Positions 15,770 through 24,043 of a stretch of 64,000 bases of DNA are shown piece after piece; the first letter of the stretch is position 1, and every line of letters starts with the position of its first letter. The notes below the pieces were generated by a model, which was not told the DNA's origin, searched no databases, and worked only from the letters and a program-made list of their open reading frames with translations. This stretch comes from Clostridiales bacterium (GTDB lineage: Bacteria; Bacillota; Clostridia; Peptostreptococcales; Anaerovoracaceae). The position numbers and the translations under genes were made by a program. The stretch is from positions 1 through 64,000 of the forward strand of contig SVCW01000001.1 in assembly GCA_015058155.1 (NCBI GenBank). Direction: 5' to 3'.

Positions 15770-15770
15770 T

Positions 15771-16406
15771 ATGAAGAAGCTTTTCTCAATAGGTGATATA
15801 GAGAATATACTCGATAGCAGAGGACCGATAAAAGTACAGAAATACAATACTTTTGCGGTTATGATGCCGCTTGTCGAAATGGACGATGAGACATATATGC
15901 TCTTTGAGCTTCGTGCAAAACACATGAAGAGCCAGCCGGGCGAGGTTTGTTTCCCCGGAGGCAAGCTTGAAGAGGGCGAAACTGCACTTGAGTGTGCTGT
16001 TCGTGAAACTTGCGAAGAACTCGGACTTAGCTCCGATGACTTCGAAATAACTCATCAGATTGACAGTAACAAAAATGCGAGCGGGATGATTATCCACTGC
16101 TTCCTTGGTAAGCTTAAAAGGGAAGCACTTGACAAGATTGTTCTTTCAGAAGATGAAGTTGATGAAGTTTTCCTCGTGCCGCTTAGTTATTTCATTGAAA
16201 ACGAACCTTTTGTATGGACAGAAACTGTCGGAGTCAGAAATCTCGATACTTTCCCTTACGAAATGATTGGTCTTGATGAAAACAATTACAACTGGGGAGA
16301 CAGAGTAATGGAAGTTCCAATTTACAACTACGGAAATTATTGTATATGGGGACTTACAGGACGCTTTGTAAATAACTTCTCAAAAATGCTTCGCGAATAT
16401 GCATAA
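15771..16406 (+). CDS. Nudix hydrolase, CoA diphosphatase-like (NudL/UPF0035)
   Basis: A 211-residue Nudix enzyme. Upstream of the Nudix box lies LFELRAKHMKSQPGEVCFPGG, matching the extra motif of coenzyme-A pyrophosphatases (LLTxRSxxLxxHxGQxxFPGG). The box itself is GKLEEGETALECAVRETCEE LGL. It probably cleaves CoA or acyl-CoA to 4'-phosphopantetheine and 3',5'-ADP, but the first motif is diverged, so other substrates remain possible. ATG 15771 directly follows the stop of the P-loop gene; an in-frame TTG at 15753 overlaps it and is rejected. No independent ribosome site is seen, which fits coupling. Confidence 0.8.
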   Translation: MKKLFSIGDIENILDSRGPIKVQKYNTFAVMMPLVEMDDETYMLFELRAKHMKSQPGEVCFPGGKLEEGETALECAVRETCEELGLSSDDFEITHQIDSNKNASGMIIHCFLGKLKREALDKIVLSEDEVDEVFLVPLSYFIENEPFVWTETVGVRNLDTFPYEMIGLDENNYNWGDRVMEVPIYNYGNYCIWGLTGRFVNNFSKMLREYA

Positions 16407-16422
16407 GATTTAATAAATAATG

Positions 16423-16450
16423 CAGAGACTGGAAACGGTCTCTGTTTTTT
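16423..16450 (+). terminator. Intrinsic terminator after the Nudix gene
   Basis: CAGAGAC (16423-16429) pairs with GTCTCTG (16438-16444), followed by six T residues. Confidence 0.85.
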
Positions 16451-16474
16451 ATTGCTATATTTTTTTCAAGATAA

Positions 16475-16503
16475 TTGTTTTTGAGAGAAGATTGCAGTAT
16501 AAT
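16475..16503 (+). promoter_or_regulatory. Predicted promoter of the SLH-domain gene
   Basis: TTGTTT (16475-16480) and TATAAT (16498-16503) with 17-nt spacing, located between the preceding terminator and the SLH gene. Confidence 0.7.
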
Positions 16504-16547
16504 CAAATTAGTATGACTAAAATTATCACTAAAGGTAGGAAATTGAA

Positions 16548-17759
16548 ATGAAAGCACGAAAGATACTTGCAACAGTTTTAACAGTAGCGACTATTTTTAC
16601 AGCAATGCCGCTATGCGCATCGGCTGATACACCTGAAATCAAAGGCTTTTCAGATGTGTCAGAAAAACGCTGGTCATATGAAAGCATTATGATTTGCGCG
16701 GAAAAGGGAGCAGTGAATGGTACAGTAGCTCCTGATGAAAACGGTATCGGAAAATATGATCCTGCGTCAAATGTAACTGTAGGACAGTTTCTCGCTGTTA
16801 TTACAAGACTCGTTGCACCTGAATATATCGACGATAGTGTATCTGGTCACTGGGCTCAGAAATATTACAATGCTGCCTGCGATTCGGGCATCATTGACAG
16901 GGGATGGCGCTGGCCGGATACAAAAGAATATCTGAATAGCTACATCACAAGAGAAAGAATGGCGCACATCCTTTATAATGCTGCAGAAATAAGTGGCGAA
17001 ACTCTTGAAATTGAGAACAAGTATGTGCAGTCAATCAAAGATTATTATGAAGTTGAATTATTCAGTAACAAGCAGGTACTTGCAGCATATTCAAACGGCC
17101 TTATCACAGGTTTTGAGGATGGAACATTCAGACCTCAGGGCAACATGACAAGGGAACAGATGGCTGCAGTAGTCTGCAGACTTATGGAATACACTCCGAG
17201 ACCTGAAGTAGCCTATAACAATGAAGGCGTCGAAGAATTGTTCGATATGGATTACTTCAGAGAACATGGTCAGTTCAGTCAGGAAGATTCACTCAGGGTT
17301 GCAAAGGAAATTCTTGAGTCAGCCAAGTTTGTAAATAATAATGGATATCTTGCACTTTCTGTTACTATTCCGGCAATTCCGGAAGAAGCGATTGATAACA
17401 GTAGAGATGCACGTTACGGATGTTTCGGATTCAGATCGATTGCGTATGATGCAGGTACTTTCTTCCTTTACACTTGGGATATTGAAGGTGTCAGTCCGGG
17501 AAACACGTATTTAATAGAGCTTGATAACCTTGTACAGTATGACCTTGGCGGTGGCCTTGACGAAGATACAAAGGTGCCTGTAAATGCACTTAAGAGAAGA
17601 CTTGATACAATTTATCTTGATATCTGGATGCCTGAAGCTTTCGGATACACTATTCGCACAGGTTCGGACTGGGGAAGCGTAGTAGGCATGAATTCGTCAG
17701 ATGATGCAAGAGACTTCACTTTCGATTTTGATGAAATTATGGTTTATGATATGTTTTAA
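16548..17759 (+). CDS. Secreted S-layer homology (SLH) domain protein
   Basis: A 403-residue exported protein. The first 27 residues are a signal peptide (ILATVLTVATIFTAMPLCASA). Three SLH repeats follow: about 33-95 (FSDVSEKRWSYESIMICAEKGAVNG), 95-150 (SGHWAQKYYNAACDSGIIDRG) and 165-225 (NKQVLAAYSNGLITGFEDGTFRPQGNMTREQMAAVVCRLM). SLH domains anchor proteins to pyruvylated secondary cell-wall polymer. The C-terminal 180 residues match nothing I recognise; they are rich in aromatic and acidic residues. The sugar ABC genes follow after 18 nt, so it may be a surface component of that uptake system. Confidence 0.88.
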   Translation: MKARKILATVLTVATIFTAMPLCASADTPEIKGFSDVSEKRWSYESIMICAEKGAVNGTVAPDENGIGKYDPASNVTVGQFLAVITRLVAPEYIDDSVSGHWAQKYYNAACDSGIIDRGWRWPDTKEYLNSYITRERMAHILYNAAEISGETLEIENKYVQSIKDYYEVELFSNKQVLAAYSNGLITGFEDGTFRPQGNMTREQMAAVVCRLMEYTPRPEVAYNNEGVEELFDMDYFREHGQFSQEDSLRVAKEILESAKFVNNNGYLALSVTIPAIPEEAIDNSRDARYGCFGFRSIAYDAGTFFLYTWDIEGVSPGNTYLIELDNLVQYDLGGGLDEDTKVPVNALKRRLDTIYLDIWMPEAFGYTIRTGSDWGSVVGMNSSDDARDFTFDFDEIMVYDMF

Positions 17760-17777
17760 TTTAAGCGGGAAAGAATT

Positions 17778-18875
17778 ATGAAAGTTGTATTAGAGAATTT
17801 AACTAAAAAGTTTCCAAGCAGAACAAAAGGCGGCAGTGATGTTATTGCCGTAAACGATTTTAATTTTGAGATTCCGGATGGCCAGCTTATCGGACTTCTC
17901 GGACCTTCAGGATGTGGTAAGAGTACATGTCTTAATCTCTTGTCAGGTCTTCAGACTCCGACTTCAGGAAAGATTTATTTCGGAGATGATGATGTAACAA
18001 ATCTTCCGCCTGAAAACAGAGGAGTAGGGCTTGTGTTCCAGAACTACGCTCTCTATCCTCATCTTACTGTTAAGCAGAACATCATGTTCCCGCTCCAGAA
18101 TCTTAAGGGTGCGGACAAGCTTTCAAAACCTGAGATGGAAGAAAAGGCTCTCGAAGCGGCGAAGCTCGTTCAGATTGACGGGCTCATGGACAGAAAGCCA
18201 AGTGAGCTTTCGGGCGGCCAGCAGCAGAGAGTTGCAATTGCGCGTGCTCTCGTAAAGATGCCTAGACTTCTTCTCCTTGATGAACCGCTTTCGAACCTTG
18301 ATGCACGTCTTCGTCTTCAGACAAGAGAAGAAATCAGAAGAATACAGAACGAAACAAACATTACTACAGTATTCGTAACTCATGACCAGGAAGAAGCTAT
18401 GAGTATTTCAGACATGATTGTTGTTATGAAGGATGGTGTTCTCCAGCAGATTGGAAAGCCTCAGGATGTTTATGACAGTCCTGTGAATCTTTTTGTTGCG
18501 AAGTTCCTCGGAACTCCGCCGATTAATGTTTTTGTCGGAAGAGTTGAAGGGGAAAAGGTATGGATTGGAGACGAAGCTGTTGCAGAGGCAAAGGGCGTTT
18601 CAGACCAGCCTGTATATATCGGAATAAGACCTGAAGGCTTTGAGCTCAGCAAAGAAGGTACACTTACATGTAATCTTTCAAGAGTTGAAGTTATGGGACG
18701 TGATATCAGCGTTATCTCCACACATAAAGATGCGGAAACTGAAGCAATCCGTTCAATCATCGATGCCGACAATCTCGAAAGCATCGTAGGCGCTACTGTA
18801 AAGTTTGAAATCAAGCCTCACAAGATTCTTATTTTCAATAAAGAAACTGAAGAAAGAATTTATATCGGAGAATAG
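17778..18875 (+). CDS. Sugar ABC transporter ATP-binding protein (UgpC/MsmK type)
   Basis: A 365-residue ATPase of the CUT1 carbohydrate importers. Walker A GPSGCGKST (about 43-51), Q-loop VFQNYALYPHLTV, signature LSGGQQQRVAIARAL, Walker B LLLLDEPLSNLDA and switch His in VTHDQEEAM are all intact. The C-terminal 120 residues form the TOBE/MalK-like regulatory domain (VYIGIRPEGFEL). Such ATPases often energise several sugar transporters. The gene leads an operon with two permeases and a solute-binding protein, the reverse of the common order in which the binding protein comes first. The substrate is unknown. Confidence 0.93.
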   Translation: MKVVLENLTKKFPSRTKGGSDVIAVNDFNFEIPDGQLIGLLGPSGCGKSTCLNLLSGLQTPTSGKIYFGDDDVTNLPPENRGVGLVFQNYALYPHLTVKQNIMFPLQNLKGADKLSKPEMEEKALEAAKLVQIDGLMDRKPSELSGGQQQRVAIARALVKMPRLLLLDEPLSNLDARLRLQTREEIRRIQNETNITTVFVTHDQEEAMSISDMIVVMKDGVLQQIGKPQDVYDSPVNLFVAKFLGTPPINVFVGRVEGEKVWIGDEAVAEAKGVSDQPVYIGIRPEGFELSKEGTLTCNLSRVEVMGRDISVISTHKDAETEAIRSIIDADNLESIVGATVKFEIKPHKILIFNKETEERIYIGE

Positions 18876-18894
18876 TTTTACCGGGAGAGATATT

Positions 18895-19785
18895 ATGGAA
18901 AAAAGAAGCAATAAAGCGTGGATATATCTCTTGCCGGCGATACTGTTCCTCGGTGTATTTATGGTATATCCTCTGATCGACGTTTTCGTGTACTCATTTG
19001 AAGAAGGGTACAACTTCGCATCGCAGAACTTCTGGGGCGTCGGTCTTTACAATTATTCATATGTACTTCATGACCCGTATTTCCTTCAGGCTGTGAAAAA
19101 CACGTTCATCCTCGTAATGTTCACAGTACCGATTTCAACAGGGCTTGCGCTCCTTATTTCGGCGGGTCTCAACTCAATCAAAAAAGTAAAGGATCTGTAT
19201 CAGACAATTTATTTCCTTCCGTATGTAACAAACACTCTTGCGGTTGGCCTTGTCTTCATGATTCTTTTTAAGCAGACACCGTATTCGGATGGGCTTATAA
19301 ATATGATTATAGGTTTCTTCGGCATGGAACCTGTTGATTTTATAGGTGGTCCTTACTGGGCAAAAATGATGGTTCTTTGCATTTACACAGTATGGGTTGT
19401 TATGCCGTTCAAGATTCTCGTTCTCACGAGTGCACTTGCATCGGTAAACCAGGATTATTACAATGCAGCGAAAGTTGACGGAGCATCGAAGTTTACAATC
19501 TTCAGAAGAATTACGCTCCCGATGATTTCACCGACTGTTTTTTACCTTATAATTACAGGATTTATCGGAGCTTTCAAGGCATACAGTGATGCGGTTGCAC
19601 TCTTTGGAACTGACCTGAACTCAGCCGAAATGAATACAATCGTAGGCTATATCTATGACATGCTCTACGGAAACAGCGGCGGATATCCTTCGTTTGCATC
19701 GGCTGCTGCGATTATATTATTTGCAATAGTACTTACTATCACATGTATCAATTTACTTATAAGTAAGAAGCACGTTCACTATTAA
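18895..19785 (+). CDS. Carbohydrate ABC transporter permease, MalF/UgpA type
   Basis: A 296-residue inner-membrane permease with six predicted membrane segments, beginning NKAWIYLLPAILFLGVFMVYPLIDV. The ATPase-contacting EAA loop is YYNAAKVDGASKFTIFRRITLPMISP near residues 195-220. ATG 18895 follows GGGAGAG; an in-frame TTG at 18805 overlaps the ATPase gene by 70 nt and is rejected. It pairs with the next gene to form the channel heterodimer. Confidence 0.92.
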   Translation: MEKRSNKAWIYLLPAILFLGVFMVYPLIDVFVYSFEEGYNFASQNFWGVGLYNYSYVLHDPYFLQAVKNTFILVMFTVPISTGLALLISAGLNSIKKVKDLYQTIYFLPYVTNTLAVGLVFMILFKQTPYSDGLINMIIGFFGMEPVDFIGGPYWAKMMVLCIYTVWVVMPFKILVLTSALASVNQDYYNAAKVDGASKFTIFRRITLPMISPTVFYLIITGFIGAFKAYSDAVALFGTDLNSAEMNTIVGYIYDMLYGNSGGYPSFASAAAIILFAIVLTITCINLLISKKHVHY

Positions 19786-19796
19786 GAGGCAGGACT

Positions 19797-20672
19797 ATGG
19801 ATAAACATACAGATTACGAAAAAATTGAAAAGACTGCCAAAGCCAGAGAGCGTATCAGAAAAGTTGTTATTTATACATTTCTGACTATCTGGGCTGTTGT
19901 AGTGCTGTTCCCGTTTTACTGGATGCTCCTTACTTCAGTAAAAAGCTACAGCTCATACAATTCAGAATATATTCCGAAGTTCTTTGTAACTGATCCGACA
20001 TTCCAGAACTATGTTGATGCGTTTACAGCAGTTCCGCTTGCGGATTACTTCGTGAATACGTTTATATTTACTGTGGTTACTACGGCTGTAATGCTTGTGA
20101 TTACAGTTCTCGCGGCTTTTGCCTTTTCAAGACTCAATTTCAGAGGCAAGGATATTACATTCACACTTTTCCTCGCACTCATGATGATTCCGAACGAACT
20201 CGTTATCATCACAAACTATGTAACAATTACAAATATGGATATGAGAAACACATTCGCAGGACTTATTCTTCCTTCGATTATGTCGGTTTTCTATATCTAT
20301 CTTTTAAAGGAAAATTTCGAGCAGATACCTGATGAACTCTATTATGCTGCAAAGGTTGACGGATGTTCTGATTTCAAGTACCTCACAAAGGTTATGATTC
20401 CGATCTGCCGTCCGACTATCATCACAATAGTAATTCTCAAGGTTATCGAATGCTGGAATTCATACGTATGGCCTAGACTTGTAACAGACGATGAAGCGTA
20501 TTTCCTCGTTTCAAACGGTATTCAGGCGATTCGTGAAAGTGGATTCGGACGTGAAAACATCCCGGCTATGATGGCAGCCGTTGTTGTTATTTCAGTACCG
20601 CTTATCGTTCTCTTCCTTATCTTCCACAAGAAGATTATGGCAGGCGTATCGAGAGGAGGTATGAAGGGATGA
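19797..20672 (+). CDS. Carbohydrate ABC transporter permease, MalG/UgpE type
   Basis: A 291-residue permease with six membrane segments. FPFYWMLLTSVKSY near residue 40 is typical of MalG-type subunits. The EAA loop reads ELYYAAKVDGCSDFKYLTKVMIPICRP. It starts 11 nt after the partner permease and its stop overlaps the start of the binding-protein gene (ATGATG/TGA), so the operon is tightly coupled. Confidence 0.92.
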   Translation: MDKHTDYEKIEKTAKARERIRKVVIYTFLTIWAVVVLFPFYWMLLTSVKSYSSYNSEYIPKFFVTDPTFQNYVDAFTAVPLADYFVNTFIFTVVTTAVMLVITVLAAFAFSRLNFRGKDITFTLFLALMMIPNELVIITNYVTITNMDMRNTFAGLILPSIMSVFYIYLLKENFEQIPDELYYAAKVDGCSDFKYLTKVMIPICRPTIITIVILKVIECWNSYVWPRLVTDDEAYFLVSNGIQAIRESGFGRENIPAMMAAVVVISVPLIVLFLIFHKKIMAGVSRGGMKG

Positions 20673-22288
20673 TGAAACTAAAGAAATTCACAGCAGTAAC
20701 ACTTGTTCTTGTACTTCTCTGTACGACTTTGCTTACAGGTTGCCATGGAAATCGTGGAATGGATGCTTTTGAAATTCCGGAAGAATTTGATACTTCGAGG
20801 AATTATGAAATTACATTCTGGGCAAAGAACGATACGAATAAGACTCAGACTGCAATTTATGAAAAAGCAATTGCTGACTTCCAGAAACTTTATCCGAACA
20901 TAACTGTAAACCTCAGACTCTATACAGATTACGGAAGAATCTATAACGACGTAATTACGAATATTTCAACGAATACAACACCAAATGTGTGTATCACATA
21001 TCCGGACCACATAGCTACTTATCTCACTGGAACAAACAGTGTTATTCCGCTTGATGAAATCATGATTGATGAGGCTTACGGTCTTGGCGGAAGTGAAGTG
21101 AAGTTTGATGCTCCGACAAAGGATGAAATCATTCCTAAGTTCCTCGATGAATGTATGCTCAACGGCAAGTATTATGCACTTCCGTATATGCGTTCAACAG
21201 AAGCTCTTTATATTAATAAGGATTTCGTCGAAAAGCTTGGCTATGAAGTGCCTGATGTAGTAACATGGGATTTCATCTGGGAAGTGTCTGATAAAGCTGC
21301 GGAAATGGATGCCGAAGGCAATTTTCTTCTGAATGGTCAGAAGGTAATGATTCCTTTCATTTACAAATCAACGGACAACATGATGATCCAGATGTTAAAG
21401 CAGAAGGATGCAGGATATTCGACTGAATCAGGAGAAATCCTCATTTTCAACGATACGACTGAAGAACTTCTCTTTAATATTGCAGAACATGTAAAGAAGG
21501 GTGCATTCTCGACATTCAAGATTTCAAGTTATCCTGCAAACTTCCTCAATGCCGGTCAGTGCGTTTTTGCTGTTGACTCGACTGCGGGAGCTACATGGAT
21601 GGGTACTTACGCACCGCTTTCAGATATTGCTGAAGATAAGTTTACTGTATTTGAAACTGAAGTAAGAATGATACCTCAGTTTGACCCTGAAAATCCGAAG
21701 ATGATATCACAGGGCCCTTCGGTATGCGTATTTAACAAAGAAGATCCTCAGGAAGTGCTTGCATCATGGCTTTTCACACAGTATCTTCTCACTAACGATG
21801 TGCAGATTGCTTACTCACAGACAGAAGGCTATGCTCCTGTAACATCAAAAGCTCAGGAATCAGATCTGTATGCTGACTATCTTGCACGCGCAGGTCAGGA
21901 TAATAACCTTTACTATGATGTGAAACTTGAAGCGACAAAACTCATACTCGACAATGTTGACAATACTTTCGTAACACCTGTATTCAACGGTTCCGCTTCA
22001 CTCCGTGATGCATCGGGGCAGATGATTGAAAACGTTACGAAGTCAATCAACAGAAAGCAGACTGTAGACGATGAGTATATGAGAAATCTCTTTGACGATA
22101 TGACATCACTCTACCGTTTGAATCAGATAAGCGGGCAGGGCAATGCAGCATCAGGTGGTAAAGATTCTCTCGGCCCTCTCCCTGTAACATCAGTTGTTCT
22201 TCTTGGAACGCTTGTATGTGTATGGGTAGGAATCGGCTTATATACAGGCTCGCAGGCTCTTAAAAAGAAAAAAATGTCGGGTAAATAA
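20669..22288 (+). CDS. Sugar-binding lipoprotein with extra C-terminal membrane segment
   Basis: A 539-residue extracellular solute-binding protein (family 1, UgpB-like). The lipobox LLTGC sets the mature lipid-anchored Cys near residue 25. The domain opens with YEITFWAKNDTNKTQTAIYEKAIADFQKLYPNI in the usual pattern and has CVFAVDSTAGATWMG in the hinge region. Unusually, after a Gly/Ser-rich linker (GQGNAASGGKDS) there is a second hydrophobic segment, PVTSVVLLGTLVCVWVGIGLY, and a basic tail KKKKMSGK. The protein may therefore be tethered to the membrane at both ends. Ligand unknown, probably an oligosaccharide or glycerol-phosphate compound. Confidence 0.88.
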   Translation: MMKLKKFTAVTLVLVLLCTTLLTGCHGNRGMDAFEIPEEFDTSRNYEITFWAKNDTNKTQTAIYEKAIADFQKLYPNITVNLRLYTDYGRIYNDVITNISTNTTPNVCITYPDHIATYLTGTNSVIPLDEIMIDEAYGLGGSEVKFDAPTKDEIIPKFLDECMLNGKYYALPYMRSTEALYINKDFVEKLGYEVPDVVTWDFIWEVSDKAAEMDAEGNFLLNGQKVMIPFIYKSTDNMMIQMLKQKDAGYSTESGEILIFNDTTEELLFNIAEHVKKGAFSTFKISSYPANFLNAGQCVFAVDSTAGATWMGTYAPLSDIAEDKFTVFETEVRMIPQFDPENPKMISQGPSVCVFNKEDPQEVLASWLFTQYLLTNDVQIAYSQTEGYAPVTSKAQESDLYADYLARAGQDNNLYYDVKLEATKLILDNVDNTFVTPVFNGSASLRDASGQMIENVTKSINRKQTVDDEYMRNLFDDMTSLYRLNQISGQGNAASGGKDSLGPLPVTSVVLLGTLVCVWVGIGLYTGSQALKKKKMSGK

Positions 22289-22299
22289 CCTTGAGATTA

Positions 22300-22327
22300 T
22301 TGAATTGTAATTTTTTTGATGTATAAT
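22300..22327 (+). promoter_or_regulatory. Predicted promoter of the lipoprotein gene at 22392
   Basis: TTGAAT (22300-22305) and a perfect TATAAT (22322-22327) with 16-nt spacing, so the lipoprotein can be expressed independently of the ABC operon. Confidence 0.65.
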
Positions 22328-22391
22328 CATATTGATGCCCAAGGGCAGAAATATTGTTATAAAAGCTTTAAATTTTTAAAGGAGAATTAAA

Positions 22392-23138
22392 ATGAAAAAG
22401 ATTTTAGCAGTAGTATTAGTACTCGTAATGGCTCTCGGCCTCGTAGCTTGCGGTGGCGGAAGCAGTGATGATGATGCTGCAACAAAGTCAGAAGGCGTTA
22501 TGACTCATGAAGAATACGTAGCAGCAGAACTCGACACAGAAGTTGTAGTTGAAACTTATGTACAGGCTAAGCAGTCATGGTGGGAAGATAAGGCTACTCT
22601 CTACACTCAGGACCAGGATGGCGCTTATTTCATTTACGATGCAGCTTGCTCACAGGAACTCTATGATGAACTCGTTCCTGGAACAAAGATCAAGGTTACT
22701 GGATACAAGGGCGAATGGGCCGGCGAAGTTGAAATCATGGACGCTACAATCGAAGTAGTTGAAGGTGGCGACACATTCATCGCAGAAGCTATCGATGCAA
22801 CAGCAATGCTCGGAACTGACGAACTCATCGCACATCAGAACGAATTCGTATCATTCACAGACCTCACAATCGCTCCAAGTGTTGACCCAGAAGGAAATGA
22901 AGTTGCATTCCTCTACAACTGGGATGGTTCAGGTCAGGACGGAAACGACCTCTACTTCAACGTAACAGTTGGTGACGCTACATATCAGTTCCTCGTAGAA
23001 TCATATCTCTGCGACAACACAACTGACGTATATGCAGCAGTAAAGGCTCTCGAAATCGGACAGGTTATCGATGCAGAAGGATTCCTTTACTGGTATGAAG
23101 GTGTGAACCCACATATCACTGCAATCACAGTTAAATAG
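22392..23138 (+). CDS. Secreted lipoprotein of unknown function
   Basis: A 248-residue protein with signal peptide and lipobox (LGLVACGGG, lipidated Cys near residue 20). The mature part is acidic. Segments TKIKVTGYKGEWAGEVEIMDATIEVV and IGQVIDAEGFLYWYEGVNPHITAI suggest beta-rich OB-fold-like domains like those in some lipoproteins, in two related halves. Codon use is that of a highly expressed gene (mostly CTC, GAA, AAG). It has its own promoter and ends at a TAG followed directly by palindromic repeat copy 2. No function can be assigned. Confidence 0.7.
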   Translation: MKKILAVVLVLVMALGLVACGGGSSDDDAATKSEGVMTHEEYVAAELDTEVVVETYVQAKQSWWEDKATLYTQDQDGAYFIYDAACSQELYDELVPGTKIKVTGYKGEWAGEVEIMDATIEVVEGGDTFIAEAIDATAMLGTDELIAHQNEFVSFTDLTIAPSVDPEGNEVAFLYNWDGSGQDGNDLYFNVTVGDATYQFLVESYLCDNTTDVYAAVKALEIGQVIDAEGFLYWYEGVNPHITAITVK

Positions 23139-23261
23139 TTAAGCTTGTCTTTTTTGCCCGTAGCTTTGTCAAGTATCGACATTCAGTGCTCACGTACTTC
23201 AAGTACGCTCCGCTCCTCATGTCTCACTTTCCTCGCTACGAACAAAAAATCCTGCGCTTAA
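23139..23261 (+). repeat. Palindromic repeat element, copy 2 (complete)
   Basis: Begins just after the TAG of the lipoprotein gene. TTAAGC (23139-23144) pairs with GCTTAA (23256-23261); TTTTTTG (23150-23156) with CAAAAAA (23243-23249); GTAGC (23160-23164) with GCTAC (23235-23239); AAGT/ACTT and GACAT/ATGTC further in; and CGTAC/GTACG at the tip. Compared with copy 1, four stems have changed on both strands while keeping pairing. Loop blocks CAGTGCTCA and GCTCCGCTCCTC are conserved. Confidence 0.88.
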
Positions 23262-23271
23262 GGAAGAATTC

Positions 23272-23300
23272 AAAGCGGCTCGTTCATGCGGGCCGCTTTT
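23272..23300 (+). terminator. Terminator-like hairpin after repeat copy 2
   Basis: AAAGCGGC (23272-23279) pairs with GCCGCTTT (23292-23299), loop 12 nt, then TTTTCGCG. A short T run makes it a plausible but weak terminator. Confidence 0.55.
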
Positions 23301-23326
23301 CGCGTCCTTCGCAAAAAATGCATAAT

Positions 23327-23570
23327 GGTCTTGTCTACTTAAAAAAATTTAATAATAAGACCCTTTTTTGCTTGGATTTTTACGCTTTTGTTACAAAAAG
23401 GTCTTGCTTGTGGAATGCATTAAAGTACAAGACCATTTAGGTTTGTGAAATTACAAAATCGCTTTGAAATAGGTCTTGTTTATTTGGTTATTGTTTAAGA
23501 TAAGACCTTTTTCCTATATTCAATAATTGAATCAGGTCTTATTATTGTAGTTTTTCCTGAGTTAAGATCC
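23327..23570 (+). repeat. Array of GGTCTTG/CAAGACC hairpins, about 72-nt period
   Basis: Four inverted repeats in a row: GGTCTT(G) at 23327, 23400, 23472 and 23535, with partners at 23357-23362, 23428-23434, 23502-23507 and a decayed AAGATCC at 23564-23570. Start-to-start distances are 73, 72 and 63 nt. Units 1 and 3 are followed by T runs and look like intrinsic terminators; unit 2 is not. The arms match the terminators at 4381 and 26146. Loop sequences are not conserved. Confidence 0.8.
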
Positions 23571-23587
23571 ACGCTATTTGTGATATT

Positions 23588-23899
23588 GTGCCTGTATTTT
23601 GTATTTTGCTTTTGTGGGCACAATCCAGCATTCTTATAATGCATTTCATCAATCTGCAGGTGCCTGTGTTATTAAAAATGTGCCTAAAAGTTACATATTG
23701 CGAGCTGTGGGCACAAAATACTCTTTTCTTTGTGTGTAAAGGTAGCTTTTTTCTGTATTTTGATTTATTGAGTGCCTGAGATTCGCTTTTTTCTTTCTGT
23801 GGGCACAAAATACTCTTCTGATTGCTTGAAAAACTTTATCTTTTCCAGTGTTTTGATTCATAGTGTGCCTAGATTTCACATTTTACAGGATGTGGGCAT
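23588..23899 (+). repeat. Array of GTGCC/GGGCAC hairpins, 92-93-nt period
   Basis: Four units of GTGCCT, a 22-23-nt loop, then GGGCAC (GGGCAT in the last). GTGCCT starts at 23588, 23680, 23772 and 23865, spaced 92, 92 and 93 nt; partners start at 23616, 23709, 23801 and 23894. An extra GTGCCT occurs at 23660. The flank AAAATACTCTT follows units 2 and 3, and TTTTGATT precedes units 3 and 4. No long open frame, no ribosome site, no cas genes. The sequence is AT-rich and clearly arose by tandem duplication. Confidence 0.82.
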
Positions 23900-24043
23900 A
23901 AAATCTGCGTTACTTAGATTGTTGATCGGGTTTCCAAGCTTCGGTTTCTTTAAAGGACCATCAGTAGTTAAATAGGTGGACAAGTAAGTGGATAGTAATT
24001 TAGAATATAATTAAGATGAGTACATATGAAAGGACTGAATTTA

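Larger units (their letters stand above)
23139..24043. other. 0.9-kb gene-free region made of repeat families
   Basis: From the lipoprotein stop to the macro-domain gene I find no credible gene. It contains, in order, palindrome copy 2, a terminator-like hairpin, the GGTCTTG hairpin array, the GTGCC hairpin array and about 140 AT-rich bases with a possible -10 box (TATAAT, 24006-24011) for the macro gene. Short frames on both strands follow the repeats and look accidental. Confidence 0.75.

Noticed and set aside
23542-23879. Minus-strand frames of 88 and 62 codons over the GTGCC hairpin array
   Set aside because: They merely translate the tandem repeats, lack ribosome sites and resemble no protein. 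The repeat structure explains their similarity to each other.
23588-23899. CRISPR array
   Set aside because: Identical short direct repeats are not present. Units are 92 nt apart, degenerate, each a hairpin with variable loop, and no cas gene is nearby.
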